From the IMG/VR virus record IMGVR_UViG_3300044940_000601, positions 1-44,051 of that record: 44,051 nt of DNA. One strand, 5' to 3'. The DNA is from a virus. Position numbers and translations under genes: made by a program. This document shows positions 26,906 through 34,995 of the stretch, in pieces (positions within the stretch are counted from its first letter, which is position 1; each line of letters begins with the position of its first letter). Below the pieces are notes generated by a model. It was not told the origin of the DNA. It made no database searches and saw nothing but the letters and a program-made list of their open reading frames with translations.

Positions 26906-27190
26906 ATGGAACAAATGAAATCAATTTGTAGAAATCCTTGGTGTAAGTCACATTTTTACTATACTGAGAATGATATGATTATAGTAGGTACAGATAAACT
27001 AAATGGTAAAATCGATGATCAAATTGAAAAAGTACCACCAACTGAATGTCCTAAATGTCGAAGCTTTAATCAAGAGTTGTCCGGAGGTGTTTCTTGGATT
27101 GAAAAGAAATATGAAGGCTCTCGCGATGATGGTTTACCACATACTATTTCAATCAACATTTCAAAATATATATATGGGAGAAAATGGTAA
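26906..27190 (+). CDS. Small zinc-ribbon protein
   Basis: 94 residues with CRNPWC near the N-terminus (8-13) and CPKC at about 49-52; the four cysteines form a likely zinc ribbon. The rest is short strands ending SKYIYGRKW. Such small zinc proteins are common in phages and may bind nucleic acid or host proteins; no specific family was recognised. The stop overlaps the next start by 7 bp, so the two genes are cotranslated. Confidence 0.7.
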   Translation: MEQMKSICRNPWCKSHFYYTENDMIIVGTDKLNGKIDDQIEKVPPTECPKCRSFNQELSGGVSWIEKKYEGSRDDGLPHTISINISKYIYGRKW

Positions 27191-28047
27191 AAGCAAATTT
27201 TTTTGATTTAGACGTAATTGTTAGTACAGATGCTAAGGCTTGGATTGTTGATAAAAATAATCCTTCGATTCCTATTATGAAAATTTCTAAGTCTGATTTT
27301 AATTTATATCAAAACGGCATCTTCAGAAAGCAAGGTAACAAAATTGAATTCAATGGTAAAACGTTCTGGTTACCAACAGACATAGTCAATAAATTAAAAA
27401 TTAAAGTAAAAAACCATAATTCTAAATTTACAGATTTGGCCATTTCATTACAAGAATTTTTAAACAAAGATATTATTGATAATTTAAAATTTGAATTGAA
27501 TATTCAATTATTATCTAAATTAAAAAATACCACAGATGATATTTATATTATCTGTTCAAAACAAACTAAGCTTTCACATCAGTCTATTATTGATAAGTTT
27601 AAAGAGAAATTAAAAGAACAAGGATTACAAATTAAAAACTTCTATTTTATATCCGAAACATTCTACAATCAAAATAAAGATGATGTTGAATTTAAAAAAA
27701 TAAGATTGTTAATTCAACATTTGATTGGTTATAAAACTTCCGGAAATAAATTTATTGACGAAGAAATAACTAGATATGACCAAATCGAATACTATGATAA
27801 TAATTTAGACACTATAGAAGTTACTAAACAAATTAACGATATTTTGAAAGTTATTTGGCAAAATTCTGATGATGGTTTAAAATCTGTAATCAAAGAAGAT
27901 ATTATTCAATATAAACCTCAGTTAATTGTTAATCAAGTCAATGATAATAAATTAAATCAGATTTCATCTGAGAAGATACTTCTATCACTTTCAAATTTAA
28001 TAAAGACATTTGAGAGTTTTAATTTAGTAAATTACCGTTTTAGGTGA
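27184..28047 (+). CDS. HAD-like protein, 3' end frameshifted
   Basis: 287 residues. The N-terminus NFFDLDVIVSTDAKAWIVDK resembles HAD motif I (DxD), with KISKSDFNLY after it. The core has DDIYIICSKQTKLSHQSI, a motif II-like segment, and YDQIEYYDNN, a motif IV-like acidic pair, so it may be a HAD phosphatase; the DLDV site is not the classical DxDxT. The frame ends at 28047, but protein-like sequence continues in the +1 frame (see next entry), so the present C-terminus is probably not ancestral. Overlaps the zinc-ribbon gene by 7 bp. Confidence 0.55.
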   Translation: MVKANFFDLDVIVSTDAKAWIVDKNNPSIPIMKISKSDFNLYQNGIFRKQGNKIEFNGKTFWLPTDIVNKLKIKVKNHNSKFTDLAISLQEFLNKDIIDNLKFELNIQLLSKLKNTTDDIYIICSKQTKLSHQSIIDKFKEKLKEQGLQIKNFYFISETFYNQNKDDVEFKKIRLLIQHLIGYKTSGNKFIDEEITRYDQIEYYDNNLDTIEVTKQINDILKVIWQNSDDGLKSVIKEDIIQYKPQLIVNQVNDNKLNQISSEKILLSLSNLIKTFESFNLVNYRFR

Positions 28048-28189
28048 ACTAGGATCGACTCTAAATACTTATAGAAAAATCAATCAATTCAATATAATAT
28101 TACAATTAACTCAAATGTAGTAGGGTGTTATAGATATAATTAACTGGAAGAGTATTGATTCTAAATTTAAATTAGTTAATTTTCAATGA
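28031..28189 (+). pseudogene. Out-of-frame, decayed 3' extension of the HAD-like gene
   Basis: In the +1 frame relative to the upstream gene this reads TVLGELGSTLNTYRKINQFN, ILQLTQM, two adjacent TAG stops (28118-28123), then GVIDIINWKSIDSKFKLVNF and a final TGA. Amino-acid composition is protein-like on both sides of the stops. The simplest reading is that the original gene ended at 28189 and has gained a one-base frameshift and two amber stops. Host suppression or sequencing error cannot be ruled out. Confidence 0.5.
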
Positions 28190-28195
28190 ATCTGA

Positions 28196-28801
28196 TTATT
28201 CTTTATTCTTCAAGTACTTATCAATCATTTCATTCAAACTACGAGAGTCAGTAATTTGACCAGTTTCAATTTTATTTTCTTCTTCTTCAATTGTTTCAGT
28301 TCTTTTTGGCATCTCATTTAGACCTAAATCTTTACGTATTTCTTTATAAAACTTTTCCAATTCGGTTCTTTGTGTTGTAGCAAACTTTGTGTTTTCGCGT
28401 ATTTGAGAAATCGTTTGATTCACAACTTCATGCATACGAGCTGAATTATCACCATTATCTACTTGCCTTAATTGAGTTAAAAAATTTTTACGTGTCATTT
28501 TCTGTAAAAAAATAGTTTCAGCATAAACCATTGCATCTTCTTTCATCTTATTTCTAATATATTGATGTTGTGATACTGGAGAATCACCAAGATATAAATC
28601 AACTAAAGACTCGAGAATTTCATTGGCTTGTGACTTAGCATCTTGAATATCGTTATCATAGTCATAGATTTGAATCTCACCTAAATCTGGTAAATCATCT
28701 TTGGTTGCTAAGTATTTAGAAACGTCTAAATCTTTGTTTTGGTTTTGAATTCTATCAAATTCATCTTGTAGTTCGTTAATCTTTTGTTCTTTCTTGTTCA
28801 T
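28196..28801 (-). CDS. 16: Terminase small subunit, gp16-like
   Basis: 201 residues from MNKKEQKINE at 28801; an ATG at 28921 is open but lies inside the terminase large gene on the other strand. DLPDLGEIQIYDYDND near residue 35 resembles the DLPG...EIKVYEP start of T4 gp16. The core helices (RNKMKEDAMVYAETIFLQ, then NSARMHEVVNQTISQIRENT and LEKFYKEI) follow gp16's helical pair. Small terminase oligomers recognise phage DNA and regulate gp17. Its place back to back with gp17 supports the call, although in T4 gene 16 is codirectional and upstream of gene 17. Confidence 0.68.
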   Translation of the reverse strand: MNKKEQKINELQDEFDRIQNQNKDLDVSKYLATKDDLPDLGEIQIYDYDNDIQDAKSQANEILESLVDLYLGDSPVSQHQYIRNKMKEDAMVYAETIFLQKMTRKNFLTQLRQVDNGDNSARMHEVVNQTISQIRENTKFATTQRTELEKFYKEIRKDLGLNEMPKRTETIEEEENKIETGQITDSRSLNEMIDKYLKNKE

Positions 28802-28820
28802 GATTATAAACGAGAATTTT

Positions 28821-28836
28821 AGATATATATTGAAAA
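28821..28836. promoter_or_regulatory. Bidirectional AT element between terminase genes
   Basis: In the 49-bp gap between the two divergent terminase starts. On minus it reads CAATATATATCT, 19 bp before the small subunit; on plus AGATATATATTG, 14 bp before the large subunit. It is the only AT element in the gap, so one site may serve both genes and keep their expression together. Confidence 0.45.
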
Positions 28837-28850
28837 ATAATAATTCCTTT

Positions 28851-30995
28851 ATGATAAATAAAAAACCACCTGTAATTAAAAAAATTGTTTTTACCACAGA
28901 TTTAGTTGAAAAAACAACCAAAAGAATTCATGATGGTGAAAAAGTGCAAAAATTTGAAAATCCGTGGTTTGTAGGTGAAATTGGTGTAAGGAGAGCCGGT
29001 ATCGCATTTAAGCTAAGTGAAAATGAGATTCAAGAGTATATTCGTTGTAAATTAGATATTCATTACTTTGCTGAAAAATATTGTAAAGTAAAAACAGAAG
29101 ATGGATCAATTCAAAATATTAAGTTAAGAGATTATCAAAAAGATATTTTAGATCTTTATACTAAGAACAGATTTTCAATTTTAATGGGTTCGCGACAGAT
29201 TGGTAAAACAATTAATGCGGCAATTACAATGTTACACTTTATTACTTTTAATAATGATAAAAACATTATGATTGTAGCAAATATCCGAGGGACTACAATT
29301 GAAATTGTGGATAAAATAAAATCGATTTATGTTAATTTACCATTTTTTTTGAAAGTAGGTATTAAAAATTGGAACCAACAATCCATTATCTGCGAAAATG
29401 GTTGTCGTATTAAGACTGCTGCTCGAAGTAAATCACCTGCGATTGGTTTTACAATTGATTTTCTTTACCTAGATGAGTTTGCACATATTCCATCAAATAT
29501 TATCGAACCTTATTACACTGCGGCTTTCCCAGTAGTTTCGGCGATTGAAAACTCTAAAATTATTATTACTTCAACCCCAAAAGGTATGAATCTTTTCTAT
29601 CGATTACTTATGGATGCTGAAAGACCAGAAGGTGATCCCCAAAAGAATAACTATCGAGCAATGAGAGTTTACTGGTATCAAGTGCCGGGTCGATTTGTAA
29701 CTTATTATAGATTAAATAATCATCGAATGTATGAACATGGGGTTACAAAAGAACAAATATTTGAACAAGTTAAAGAGCACTTTAGTGATTTTACAAAGGT
29801 AGAAATGAAATTCAACTCAGAACTTGTTAAATATGTAATTTATGTTTATAATAATGATACCTGTTCGGAAGAAATGGCTAAGAAATTTGAATTTATAAAT
29901 TCAAAAGGCGAATCATTGCCGATACAAAATATCGCAGAAGTAACAACTTGGAAACAAGAAGCGATTAAAGATATCGGTGGTGAAGAAGCATTTAACCAAG
30001 AATATGGTCTTAGATTTATAAATACCACTCGTTCATTATTGAATGAAAGTATTATTGAGTCATTAATTGAGAATAAAAAACATTATGAATATGAAAAGAT
30101 TTATGAATTCGATAAAAAATTAAAATTTAGTTATTCTGACTTGAAATGGATAAAAGATGATGAAGTATTCACACCAGTGATGAGAAATTCGATCAGGGGA
30201 GTGATGTCAGTAGATATTTCTGAAGGTTTAGGTCAGGACTATTCGGTAATTAATATATTCAAAATTGCACCAAAACCAAAAGAAGTAATCGATGTTTTTA
30301 AACATACATATACTTCACTTTCAGATTTCTTTTGTCTGCAACAGATTGGTATGTACCGATCTAATTTTGTTTCAGTAAAACAATTGGCAGAAATTTTTTA
30401 CCTACTAGTGTTTGAATATTTTAATTATGAAAATTGGAAAGTAGTACTTGAGGTTAATAACTATGGTAATGAGTTTTTAGCACATTTGCCACACGTTTTT
30501 GATGGCAATAATAATTATGGTTCTTCAATATTTTTTAGGTATAAGCATAGATTAGATGCGGTTGAAGAAAAAATAGGACTCAAAGTCGGTGATAATAAAA
30601 ATATGTTAGTAAAAGAATACCAAGAAGCTATGGAGAAGCGTAATTTTATAATTACACAAGAAGATAACATTCGAGAAATAACTACATTCGTAAAACACAT
30701 AACTCCGTCTGGAAATGTGAGATATGCCGCAGATATTGGGAATGATGATACGGTAATGACTTTGGTAAACTTATCATCAGTATTCAGCAAACACGCATTC
30801 AAAGAAATGGTAGAAGATTATGCTCCACAGATTGTAGATGCCACAACTTTAAATGAATGGAATCAATTCTTGAAAAATATTGAATATATAGAAGGTACTG
30901 ATTATTCTTCGCTTATAAATGTAAATCGCAAACGTAAATTAATAAATCAATATAGGAAAAATTTCAGACCAGGAAATAATTGGTTAGGAATTTAA
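28851..30995 (+). CDS. 17: Terminase large subunit, gp17-like
   Basis: 714 residues from MINKKPPVIK at 28851 (T4 gp17 is 610); 19 further codons upstream are open but run into the small-subunit gene leader. The ATPase domain has Walker A GSRQIGKT (113-120), Walker B FLYLDEF (204-210, with D208 and E209) and the coupling motif ITSTPKG (239-245). The C-terminal RNase H-like nuclease domain begins with VMSVDISEGLGQDYS (first acidic residue about D455) and includes LEVNNYGNEF and a late Asp-rich segment NDDTVM. It cuts and pumps DNA into the prohead at the portal. Complete. Confidence 0.95.
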   Translation: MINKKPPVIKKIVFTTDLVEKTTKRIHDGEKVQKFENPWFVGEIGVRRAGIAFKLSENEIQEYIRCKLDIHYFAEKYCKVKTEDGSIQNIKLRDYQKDILDLYTKNRFSILMGSRQIGKTINAAITMLHFITFNNDKNIMIVANIRGTTIEIVDKIKSIYVNLPFFLKVGIKNWNQQSIICENGCRIKTAARSKSPAIGFTIDFLYLDEFAHIPSNIIEPYYTAAFPVVSAIENSKIIITSTPKGMNLFYRLLMDAERPEGDPQKNNYRAMRVYWYQVPGRFVTYYRLNNHRMYEHGVTKEQIFEQVKEHFSDFTKVEMKFNSELVKYVIYVYNNDTCSEEMAKKFEFINSKGESLPIQNIAEVTTWKQEAIKDIGGEEAFNQEYGLRFINTTRSLLNESIIESLIENKKHYEYEKIYEFDKKLKFSYSDLKWIKDDEVFTPVMRNSIRGVMSVDISEGLGQDYSVINIFKIAPKPKEVIDVFKHTYTSLSDFFCLQQIGMYRSNFVSVKQLAEIFYLLVFEYFNYENWKVVLEVNNYGNEFLAHLPHVFDGNNNYGSSIFFRYKHRLDAVEEKIGLKVGDNKNMLVKEYQEAMEKRNFIITQEDNIREITTFVKHITPSGNVRYAADIGNDDTVMTLVNLSSVFSKHAFKEMVEDYAPQIVDATTLNEWNQFLKNIEYIEGTDYSSLINVNRKRKLINQYRKNFRPGNNWLGI

Positions 30996-31007
30996 ATATA
31001 TATATTT

Positions 31008-31421
31008 ATGAAACATCTAAAAGATTTTGAAAAATTCAAAGAAAGACTTTTTGATATATTCTCAAGTAGTGAAAAAAATAGAGAAGAAATGAATGTATCA
31101 AAAAGACTTAAAGAAAATGATATTGTTCAGATATTTGAAACAGATCCTGAAACTAAAAAACAAAATGACACTACTTGTTTTTTAATTTGGAAAGGTGAAG
31201 ATGGTAAACAAAATAATAAGGTTGCTAAGATATCACTTGATAAAATGAATGAATATGGTAAACCTATTTTTAAATTAACAATATTCGAAGGTGATAAAGT
31301 CAAATCAACTAAATTTTTTCTAAGTCAAGAGTTAGCAACACATCAGTTCTTAAACTATTGGGAGTCTCAAACTGATGAGGGTAGAAAGAAAAATAAAAGC
31401 TACAAGATTAAGAAATTTTAA
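31008..31421 (+). CDS. Hypothetical protein with MKHL tag
   Basis: 137 residues, starting MKHLKDFEKFKERLFDIFSS. Beyond the tag and a charged linker it has a small beta-rich domain (CFLIWKGEDGK, KVAKISLDKM, FKLTIFEGDKVKST) and a Lys-rich tail. Not recognised. It starts 12 bp after the terminase stop, with an AT element (TTTAAATATATATA) between, and ends overlapping the convergent clpS-like gene by 4 bp. A virion-internal protein is possible given the tag. Confidence 0.6.
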   Translation: MKHLKDFEKFKERLFDIFSSSEKNREEMNVSKRLKENDIVQIFETDPETKKQNDTTCFLIWKGEDGKQNNKVAKISLDKMNEYGKPIFKLTIFEGDKVKSTKFFLSQELATHQFLNYWESQTDEGRKKNKSYKIKKF

Positions 31422-31699
31422 GCAACTTCCATTGTTGCTGATAAGCCTGCTGCTTTCAATTTCTCACACATCTTATTCAATGTTTCTTTATCACCGCGCT
31501 TTACTTCACATTTACCCCTGAAATGAACTATGTGTGCACATTGGCTAGCCTGTTCAAATTCATGTTTGCAAATCTTCATAAGACATTCTATAACCCAATC
31601 AAAGGTATTATAGTCGTCATTATGTAGAATCAGTACATAAGGCTGACTTAGTATTTCATCTAGTTCGGTTTCTAATTTTTCTTTATAAATAGTTGCCAT
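31418..31699 (-). CDS. clpS: ClpS-like N-degron adaptor
   Basis: 93 residues, close to bacterial ClpS. The ligand pocket signature is present: LILHNDDYNTFDWVIECLM (the NDDY....V motif) and later the CAHIVHFRGKCEV segment with the His that contacts the N-degron alpha-amino group, then the C-terminal KLKAAGLSATMEV strand. ClpS delivers N-end-rule substrates to ClpAP or ClpCP. A phage copy could redirect host proteolysis or protect phage proteins; which is inference. The N-terminal extension is shorter than 20 residues. Sits 3 bp downstream of the HAD/RNA-repair-like gene. Confidence 0.93.
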   Translation of the reverse strand: MATIYKEKLETELDEILSQPYVLILHNDDYNTFDWVIECLMKICKHEFEQASQCAHIVHFRGKCEVKRGDKETLNKMCEKLKAAGLSATMEVA

Positions 31700-31702
31700 T
31701 TT

Positions 31703-32257
31703 TTATATAATATTATTTAAGTTTTTATTTGTTTTAAATTCTTTCTTATTAATTACATCAATAATCCTTACAGTTATTGATTGGTCATTTGCCCAATCTT
31801 CAAACATAATTAAATGTTCGTATCTATCATCGAAAATAATAAACTCTTCAGCCATTGGAAACTGTTTAATTTTTTGTTCAAAAAGGCGAGTTTTGAATTT
31901 GTAAGTTTCACCACCGGTATTGCAATAAACACCCTTTGAATTATCTTCACTTGGTGTGAAAGTGATACTATGTAAATTCAATACATCTAGAACTTGCTTT
32001 TCAAGTTTATGTAGGCGACCAGTTGCTAAGAAGCAATATGTTTCTAAATCGTTGATGTATTTTTCGTAGAATTTATAAACCCAGCTATTTATTGTTAGAT
32101 TAAAAACTTTAGTATTAAGCGATTCAGCATTTCCCCACCATCCTTTACCAGACCATTGCATACCAGTGGTTTTTTCCCACTCGCTTTTACCTAATTCAGG
32201 TGTGGGTGTATTAATTAATGTTTTATCGAAATCAAAGCAAACAATTTTTTTAATCAT
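31703..32257 (-). CDS. HAD-family protein, RNA-repair-like type
   Basis: 184 residues. Motif I FDFDKTLINTPTPELGKSEW, motif II/III LATGRLHKLEKQVLD and motif IV FIIFDDRYEHLIMF are all present. The pattern FDFD.TL..TP.P...W is that of the HAD 'Swiss Army Knife RNA repair-like' group as I know it. In T4 a different HAD enzyme (Pnkp) repairs cleaved tRNA; here the substrate is unknown but a role in RNA end processing or nucleotide metabolism fits. It forms a two-gene unit with the clpS-like gene under an AT-rich leader (GCTATATATATAAAT). Confidence 0.78.
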   Translation of the reverse strand: MIKKIVCFDFDKTLINTPTPELGKSEWEKTTGMQWSGKGWWGNAESLNTKVFNLTINSWVYKFYEKYINDLETYCFLATGRLHKLEKQVLDVLNLHSITFTPSEDNSKGVYCNTGGETYKFKTRLFEQKIKQFPMAEEFIIFDDRYEHLIMFEDWANDQSITVRIIDVINKKEFKTNKNLNNII

Positions 32258-32393
32258 TTTTATTATTTTTATTATTTTTATTTATATATATAGCAAATAT
32301 AGTTAAAAATGTATAAAATAGAAAATCTTTCAAATGAAAATATATTCTAATATAATTAATAAATTTTAATTATAAAAATAAATATATATATTT

Positions 32394-32804
32394 ATGAAAC
32401 TAAATCTAAAAACATTAATAATAATAGCATTTTTTATATCTTTTGTAATATTTTTTACTAAATGTTACATAGAAGGAGACAATAATCGTAAAGAAAATAA
32501 AAAGCTTAAAGAAGAAATAGAACAAATAAAACATATCAGAGATTCGCTCAGTTCAGAAAGAAGAAAAATAGATCTTAAAGTTGATAGTCTAAATAGAGAA
32601 TTGTTTGAAACTAAAAAAAGAATTGATAAATTGGATAATCAACTATTAACCAATAAAATTGAATTACAAATTGCTAAGGATAAGCTCAGTTCTCTACAAC
32701 ATCGCCTGAATGTTACTAAAAATAAAATTCAAGAATTGAAGGCAAATCCAATAAAAAGAAAAGGTGATGATTTGTTAAATTCTATAAAAGAAAAAACTAA
32801 ATAA
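32394..32804 (+). CDS. Membrane-anchored coiled-coil protein, possible inner-membrane spanin
   Basis: 136 residues: a short basic start, one N-terminal membrane helix (LIIIAFFISFVIFF, about 8-22), then a long charged coiled coil from residue 30 to 120. This topology (N-in, helix, periplasmic coiled coil) is that of an inner-membrane spanin (Rz-like) or of a tail or tether protein. The next gene starts 5 bp downstream and is also a secreted coiled coil. No sequence family was recognised; the spanin idea rests on topology and pairing. Confidence 0.55.
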   Translation: MKLNLKTLIIIAFFISFVIFFTKCYIEGDNNRKENKKLKEEIEQIKHIRDSLSSERRKIDLKVDSLNRELFETKKRIDKLDNQLLTNKIELQIAKDKLSSLQHRLNVTKNKIQELKANPIKRKGDDLLNSIKEKTK

Positions 32805-32809
32805 TTTTT

Positions 32810-33304
32810 ATGAAAATTATAATAACAATCATTTTAAGTTGTTTATTAACTATTTCCGTTTTTGGTCAATCAAATGATTCAACATCCTATCCAAAGTATT
32901 ATGTATTAAACAGTGATACACTTGGTGTAATTTTAACTGTAGATCAATTGCAAAAAATAGATAATGATTTAGAGATTAAAAATCTATTAGAAAGTTCTTT
33001 AATAGATTGTGATTTATTATCTTCACAATATATTATTGTTGTATCAAAACTTGAAAATAGAGTATCAATCTTAGAGTTAAAAAATTCAGAATTATTAAAG
33101 GTGACTGATCAACAAGATCAAATTATTAATCAATTAAATTTAAAATTGGTCAACTATGAAAAAGATTTGAATCTGTGTGATGATCAAAATAAAAAAAAGG
33201 ACTCTATTATATCTAATCAACAAATGACAATTAATAGGCTTTTAATAGGTAATGTTGTCTTGAATTTAGGTCTATTCGCTATAATTGTTGCAATTATTTT
33301 ATAA
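32810..33304 (+). CDS. Secreted coiled-coil protein with C-terminal membrane helix, possible spanin partner
   Basis: 164 residues: signal peptide (MKIIITIILSCLLTISVFGQ, with the FGQ ending typical of Bacteroidota exported proteins), a periplasmic part with two cysteines and coiled-coil segments (KLENRVSILELKNSELL), and a C-terminal hydrophobic helix (VVLNLGLFAIIVAIIL). A signal peptide plus C-terminal anchor also fits a one-gene spanin. It has no lipobox at the usual place, so it is not a classic Rz1 lipoprotein. Paired by 5-bp spacing with the gene before it. Confidence 0.55.
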   Translation: MKIIITIILSCLLTISVFGQSNDSTSYPKYYVLNSDTLGVILTVDQLQKIDNDLEIKNLLESSLIDCDLLSSQYIIVVSKLENRVSILELKNSELLKVTDQQDQIINQLNLKLVNYEKDLNLCDDQNKKKDSIISNQQMTINRLLIGNVVLNLGLFAIIVAIIL

Positions 33305-33320
33305 AGTGAAAAAAATGAGT

Positions 33321-33332
33321 TTTAATATATAA
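33321..33332 (+). promoter_or_regulatory. TTTAATATATAA element before Gln-rich protein gene
   Basis: Perfect consensus match 33 bp upstream of the ATG at 33366, after the spanin-like pair. Confidence 0.5.
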
Positions 33333-33365
33333 TATATATTATACAAAAAATTATTAAATTTTAAG

Positions 33366-34031
33366 ATGAAACACATCAGAAAGTTTGAAAGTTACAGAAT
33401 CTATAAAAAAAGAGAAGAAATCATAAGAGAATCTGTAATTCAAGTAAATGACACTTACAAAGTAAGAACTATGGTTGATATTCCTCAATCACTAATAAAT
33501 GCTTATGTAAAGAAAGTAAAAGACAACACAGGTAAAAATCTTAGACAATTCTTTGGTGATGTTGACATCGCAGAGGAAATTGTAAAATACATCACCTTAA
33601 ATGGTTTAGATGTTGATAAAATTTCAGCAAATGCTCTTATGGGCGGTTCACAAGGACAGTCCCAAGGTCAAGGTCAAATACAGTCTCAATCAGAGACACA
33701 GTCGCAAGCTCAAACTCAAGCACAAAGTCAAGCACAAACTCAAGCACAAAGTCAGGCACAAACTCAAGCACAAAGTCAAGCTCAAACTCAAGCACAAACT
33801 CAAGCAAAAAGTCAGGCACAAAGTCAGGCACAAACACAAGCTCAGGTTCAAGTTCAAGTTGAAGCCGAAACTCAAACACAACCACAAGCTCAAGATCAAG
33901 ATGAATTTGAAGAAGTTCCTCAATCTAAACCACAGACTCAAGGCCAGGCACAAGAAGAAACAGAAGAAGATGAAGAAGTAGATCAATCTCAGGAAGAGAC
34001 AGAAGAAGATGAAGAAGAACTTCCTCTATAA
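33366..34031 (+). CDS. Tagged protein with Gln-rich repeat and acidic tail
   Basis: 221 residues. N-terminal tag MKHIRKFESYRIYKKREEII and a small domain (to about 90) with AYVKKVKDNTGKNLRQFFGD. Then comes a low-complexity region (95-175) of alternating Gln with Ser, Ala or Thr (SQAQTQAQ units, 18-24-bp DNA repeats), and a Glu/Asp-rich tail (EETEEDEEVDQSQ). The repeat is likely disordered and its length may vary by slippage. Similar linkers occur in phage scaffold and internal head proteins; T4 scaffold proteins are also acidic. Function unknown. Confidence 0.65.
   Translation: MKHIRKFESYRIYKKREEIIRESVIQVNDTYKVRTMVDIPQSLINAYVKKVKDNTGKNLRQFFGDVDIAEEIVKYITLNGLDVDKISANALMGGSQGQSQGQGQIQSQSETQSQAQTQAQSQAQTQAQSQAQTQAQSQAQTQAQTQAKSQAQSQAQTQAQVQVQVEAETQTQPQAQDQDEFEEVPQSKPQTQGQAQEETEEDEEVDQSQEETEEDEEELPL
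33700..33845 (+). repeat. Gln-codon-rich tandem repeat
   Basis: Imperfect tandem units of CAAGCACAAACT / CAAGCACAAAGT type encode (S/T)QAQ runs. The copies differ at silent sites, so the array is not a recent pure slippage product throughout. Confidence 0.8.
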
Positions 34032-34093
34032 TACGGGATGATTATTTCGTTTTTTTTTTTTCTATTAAGTAATACATTTTTAACATAGATCTT

Positions 34094-34125
34094 ATAAAAA
34101 AGTATCAATAAATTGGTACTTTTTT
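34094..34125 (+). terminator. Probable intrinsic terminator after Gln-rich gene
   Basis: AAAAAAGTAtc...ggTACTTTTTTT hairpin with an imperfect stem and a T run, about 65 bp past the stop at 34031. Confidence 0.55.
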
Positions 34126-34211
34126 TATTTTATGTAGGATATTTGAAACAAAATTGCGATATTGATAATGACACAGAATTAATAGAAAAATCATAAAATT
34201 ACTAAGGTTAT

Positions 34212-34223
34212 TTTAATATATAA
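34212..34223 (+). promoter_or_regulatory. TTTAATATATAA element before isochorismatase-like gene
   Basis: Perfect match, 4 bp before the GTG start at 34228. Same close spacing as at 26891, 35389 and 37411. Confidence 0.5.
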
Positions 34224-34227
34224 TCTT

Positions 34228-34950
34228 GTGAAACACTTAAAGCTTTTTGAATCATTTAAGAAATTTTATTTTGATAGTATAGATGAGATGGAAGTCGAGA
34301 ATCCAATTTACCGTTGGTCTGTTTTCATTTCACCTAAGATCACGAGAATATCAGAATCAAACCAGAATGATTCAACACTCTTAATTGTTGATGTCCAGAA
34401 ATCATTCAAGAAATGGTTCACTGAAAAGTATGTAAATGAATTAAAGAAATATGCTTCTCAATTTACTAATGTTTATCAAATCTGGGATAACCATGTCGAT
34501 GGTAAAAATGTAGATAAAGATTATCTTTATGATCGAAATCCAAAAGTACCGGTACACAATGATTTATATACTTTTCCGAATCAAAAAGATCTCATTGAAA
34601 AAAGATACAACTATAATGTAAATGCTGATTTTTATAGAAAAATTCTTGATAAAGAAGTTTACCAAGAAATTATTAATAGAGAAAATAGAAAAGAATTAAA
34701 AAAAGGTGATATTTTTCCGACTAAAGAAGGAACATATATTGTATATGTTGGAAATAATCATAAGTGGCACCATCTTAGTAAGAAATTATATGATCTATTA
34801 GTTAGTTTAAAAAATAAAACGGTCACTATAGTTGGTGGATCGGACAGTGAGTGTCTAGAAGACATTTACACTGCTGCTTTATCGTTAGGTGTTAAAATAA
34901 AAAGAGATTGGAAGTTTATATATACATCCACAAGCTGTCCTATAAAATAA
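34228..34950 (+). CDS. Isochorismatase-fold cysteine hydrolase-like protein
   Basis: 240 residues with a GTG start, chosen because it restores the tag MKHLKLFESF. STLLIVDVQKSFKKWF (about 49-64) holds the catalytic Asp of the cysteine-hydrolase family, and TIVGGSDSECLEDIYTAALS (about 200-219) holds the nucleophile Cys; a Lys between them would complete the triad. Family members hydrolyse isochorismate, nicotinamide or similar amides; phage members sometimes act on NAD salvage. The substrate here is unknown. The tag fused to an enzyme suggests it may travel in the virion. Confidence 0.72.
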   Translation: MKHLKLFESFKKFYFDSIDEMEVENPIYRWSVFISPKITRISESNQNDSTLLIVDVQKSFKKWFTEKYVNELKKYASQFTNVYQIWDNHVDGKNVDKDYLYDRNPKVPVHNDLYTFPNQKDLIEKRYNYNVNADFYRKILDKEVYQEIINRENRKELKKGDIFPTKEGTYIVYVGNNHKWHHLSKKLYDLLVSLKNKTVTIVGGSDSECLEDIYTAALSLGVKIKRDWKFIYTSTSCPIK

Positions 34951-34995
34951 ATCTATTAAATAGATTGTCCTTTAAAAGTTTACTTACCCTATAAT

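Noticed and set aside
11943-28123. Possible reassignment of TAG to a sense codon, from in-frame TAGs at 11943 and 28118-28123
   Set aside because: TAG ends the gp47- and gp44-like genes at the expected family length, and core genes have no internal TAG. The in-frame TAGs are in genes that are broken in other ways.
33637-33986. Open frames on the opposite strand and in the other plus frame of the Gln-rich gene
   Set aside because: Low-complexity shadows (Leu/Cys, Val/Phe or Lys/His-rich) of the CAA repeat.
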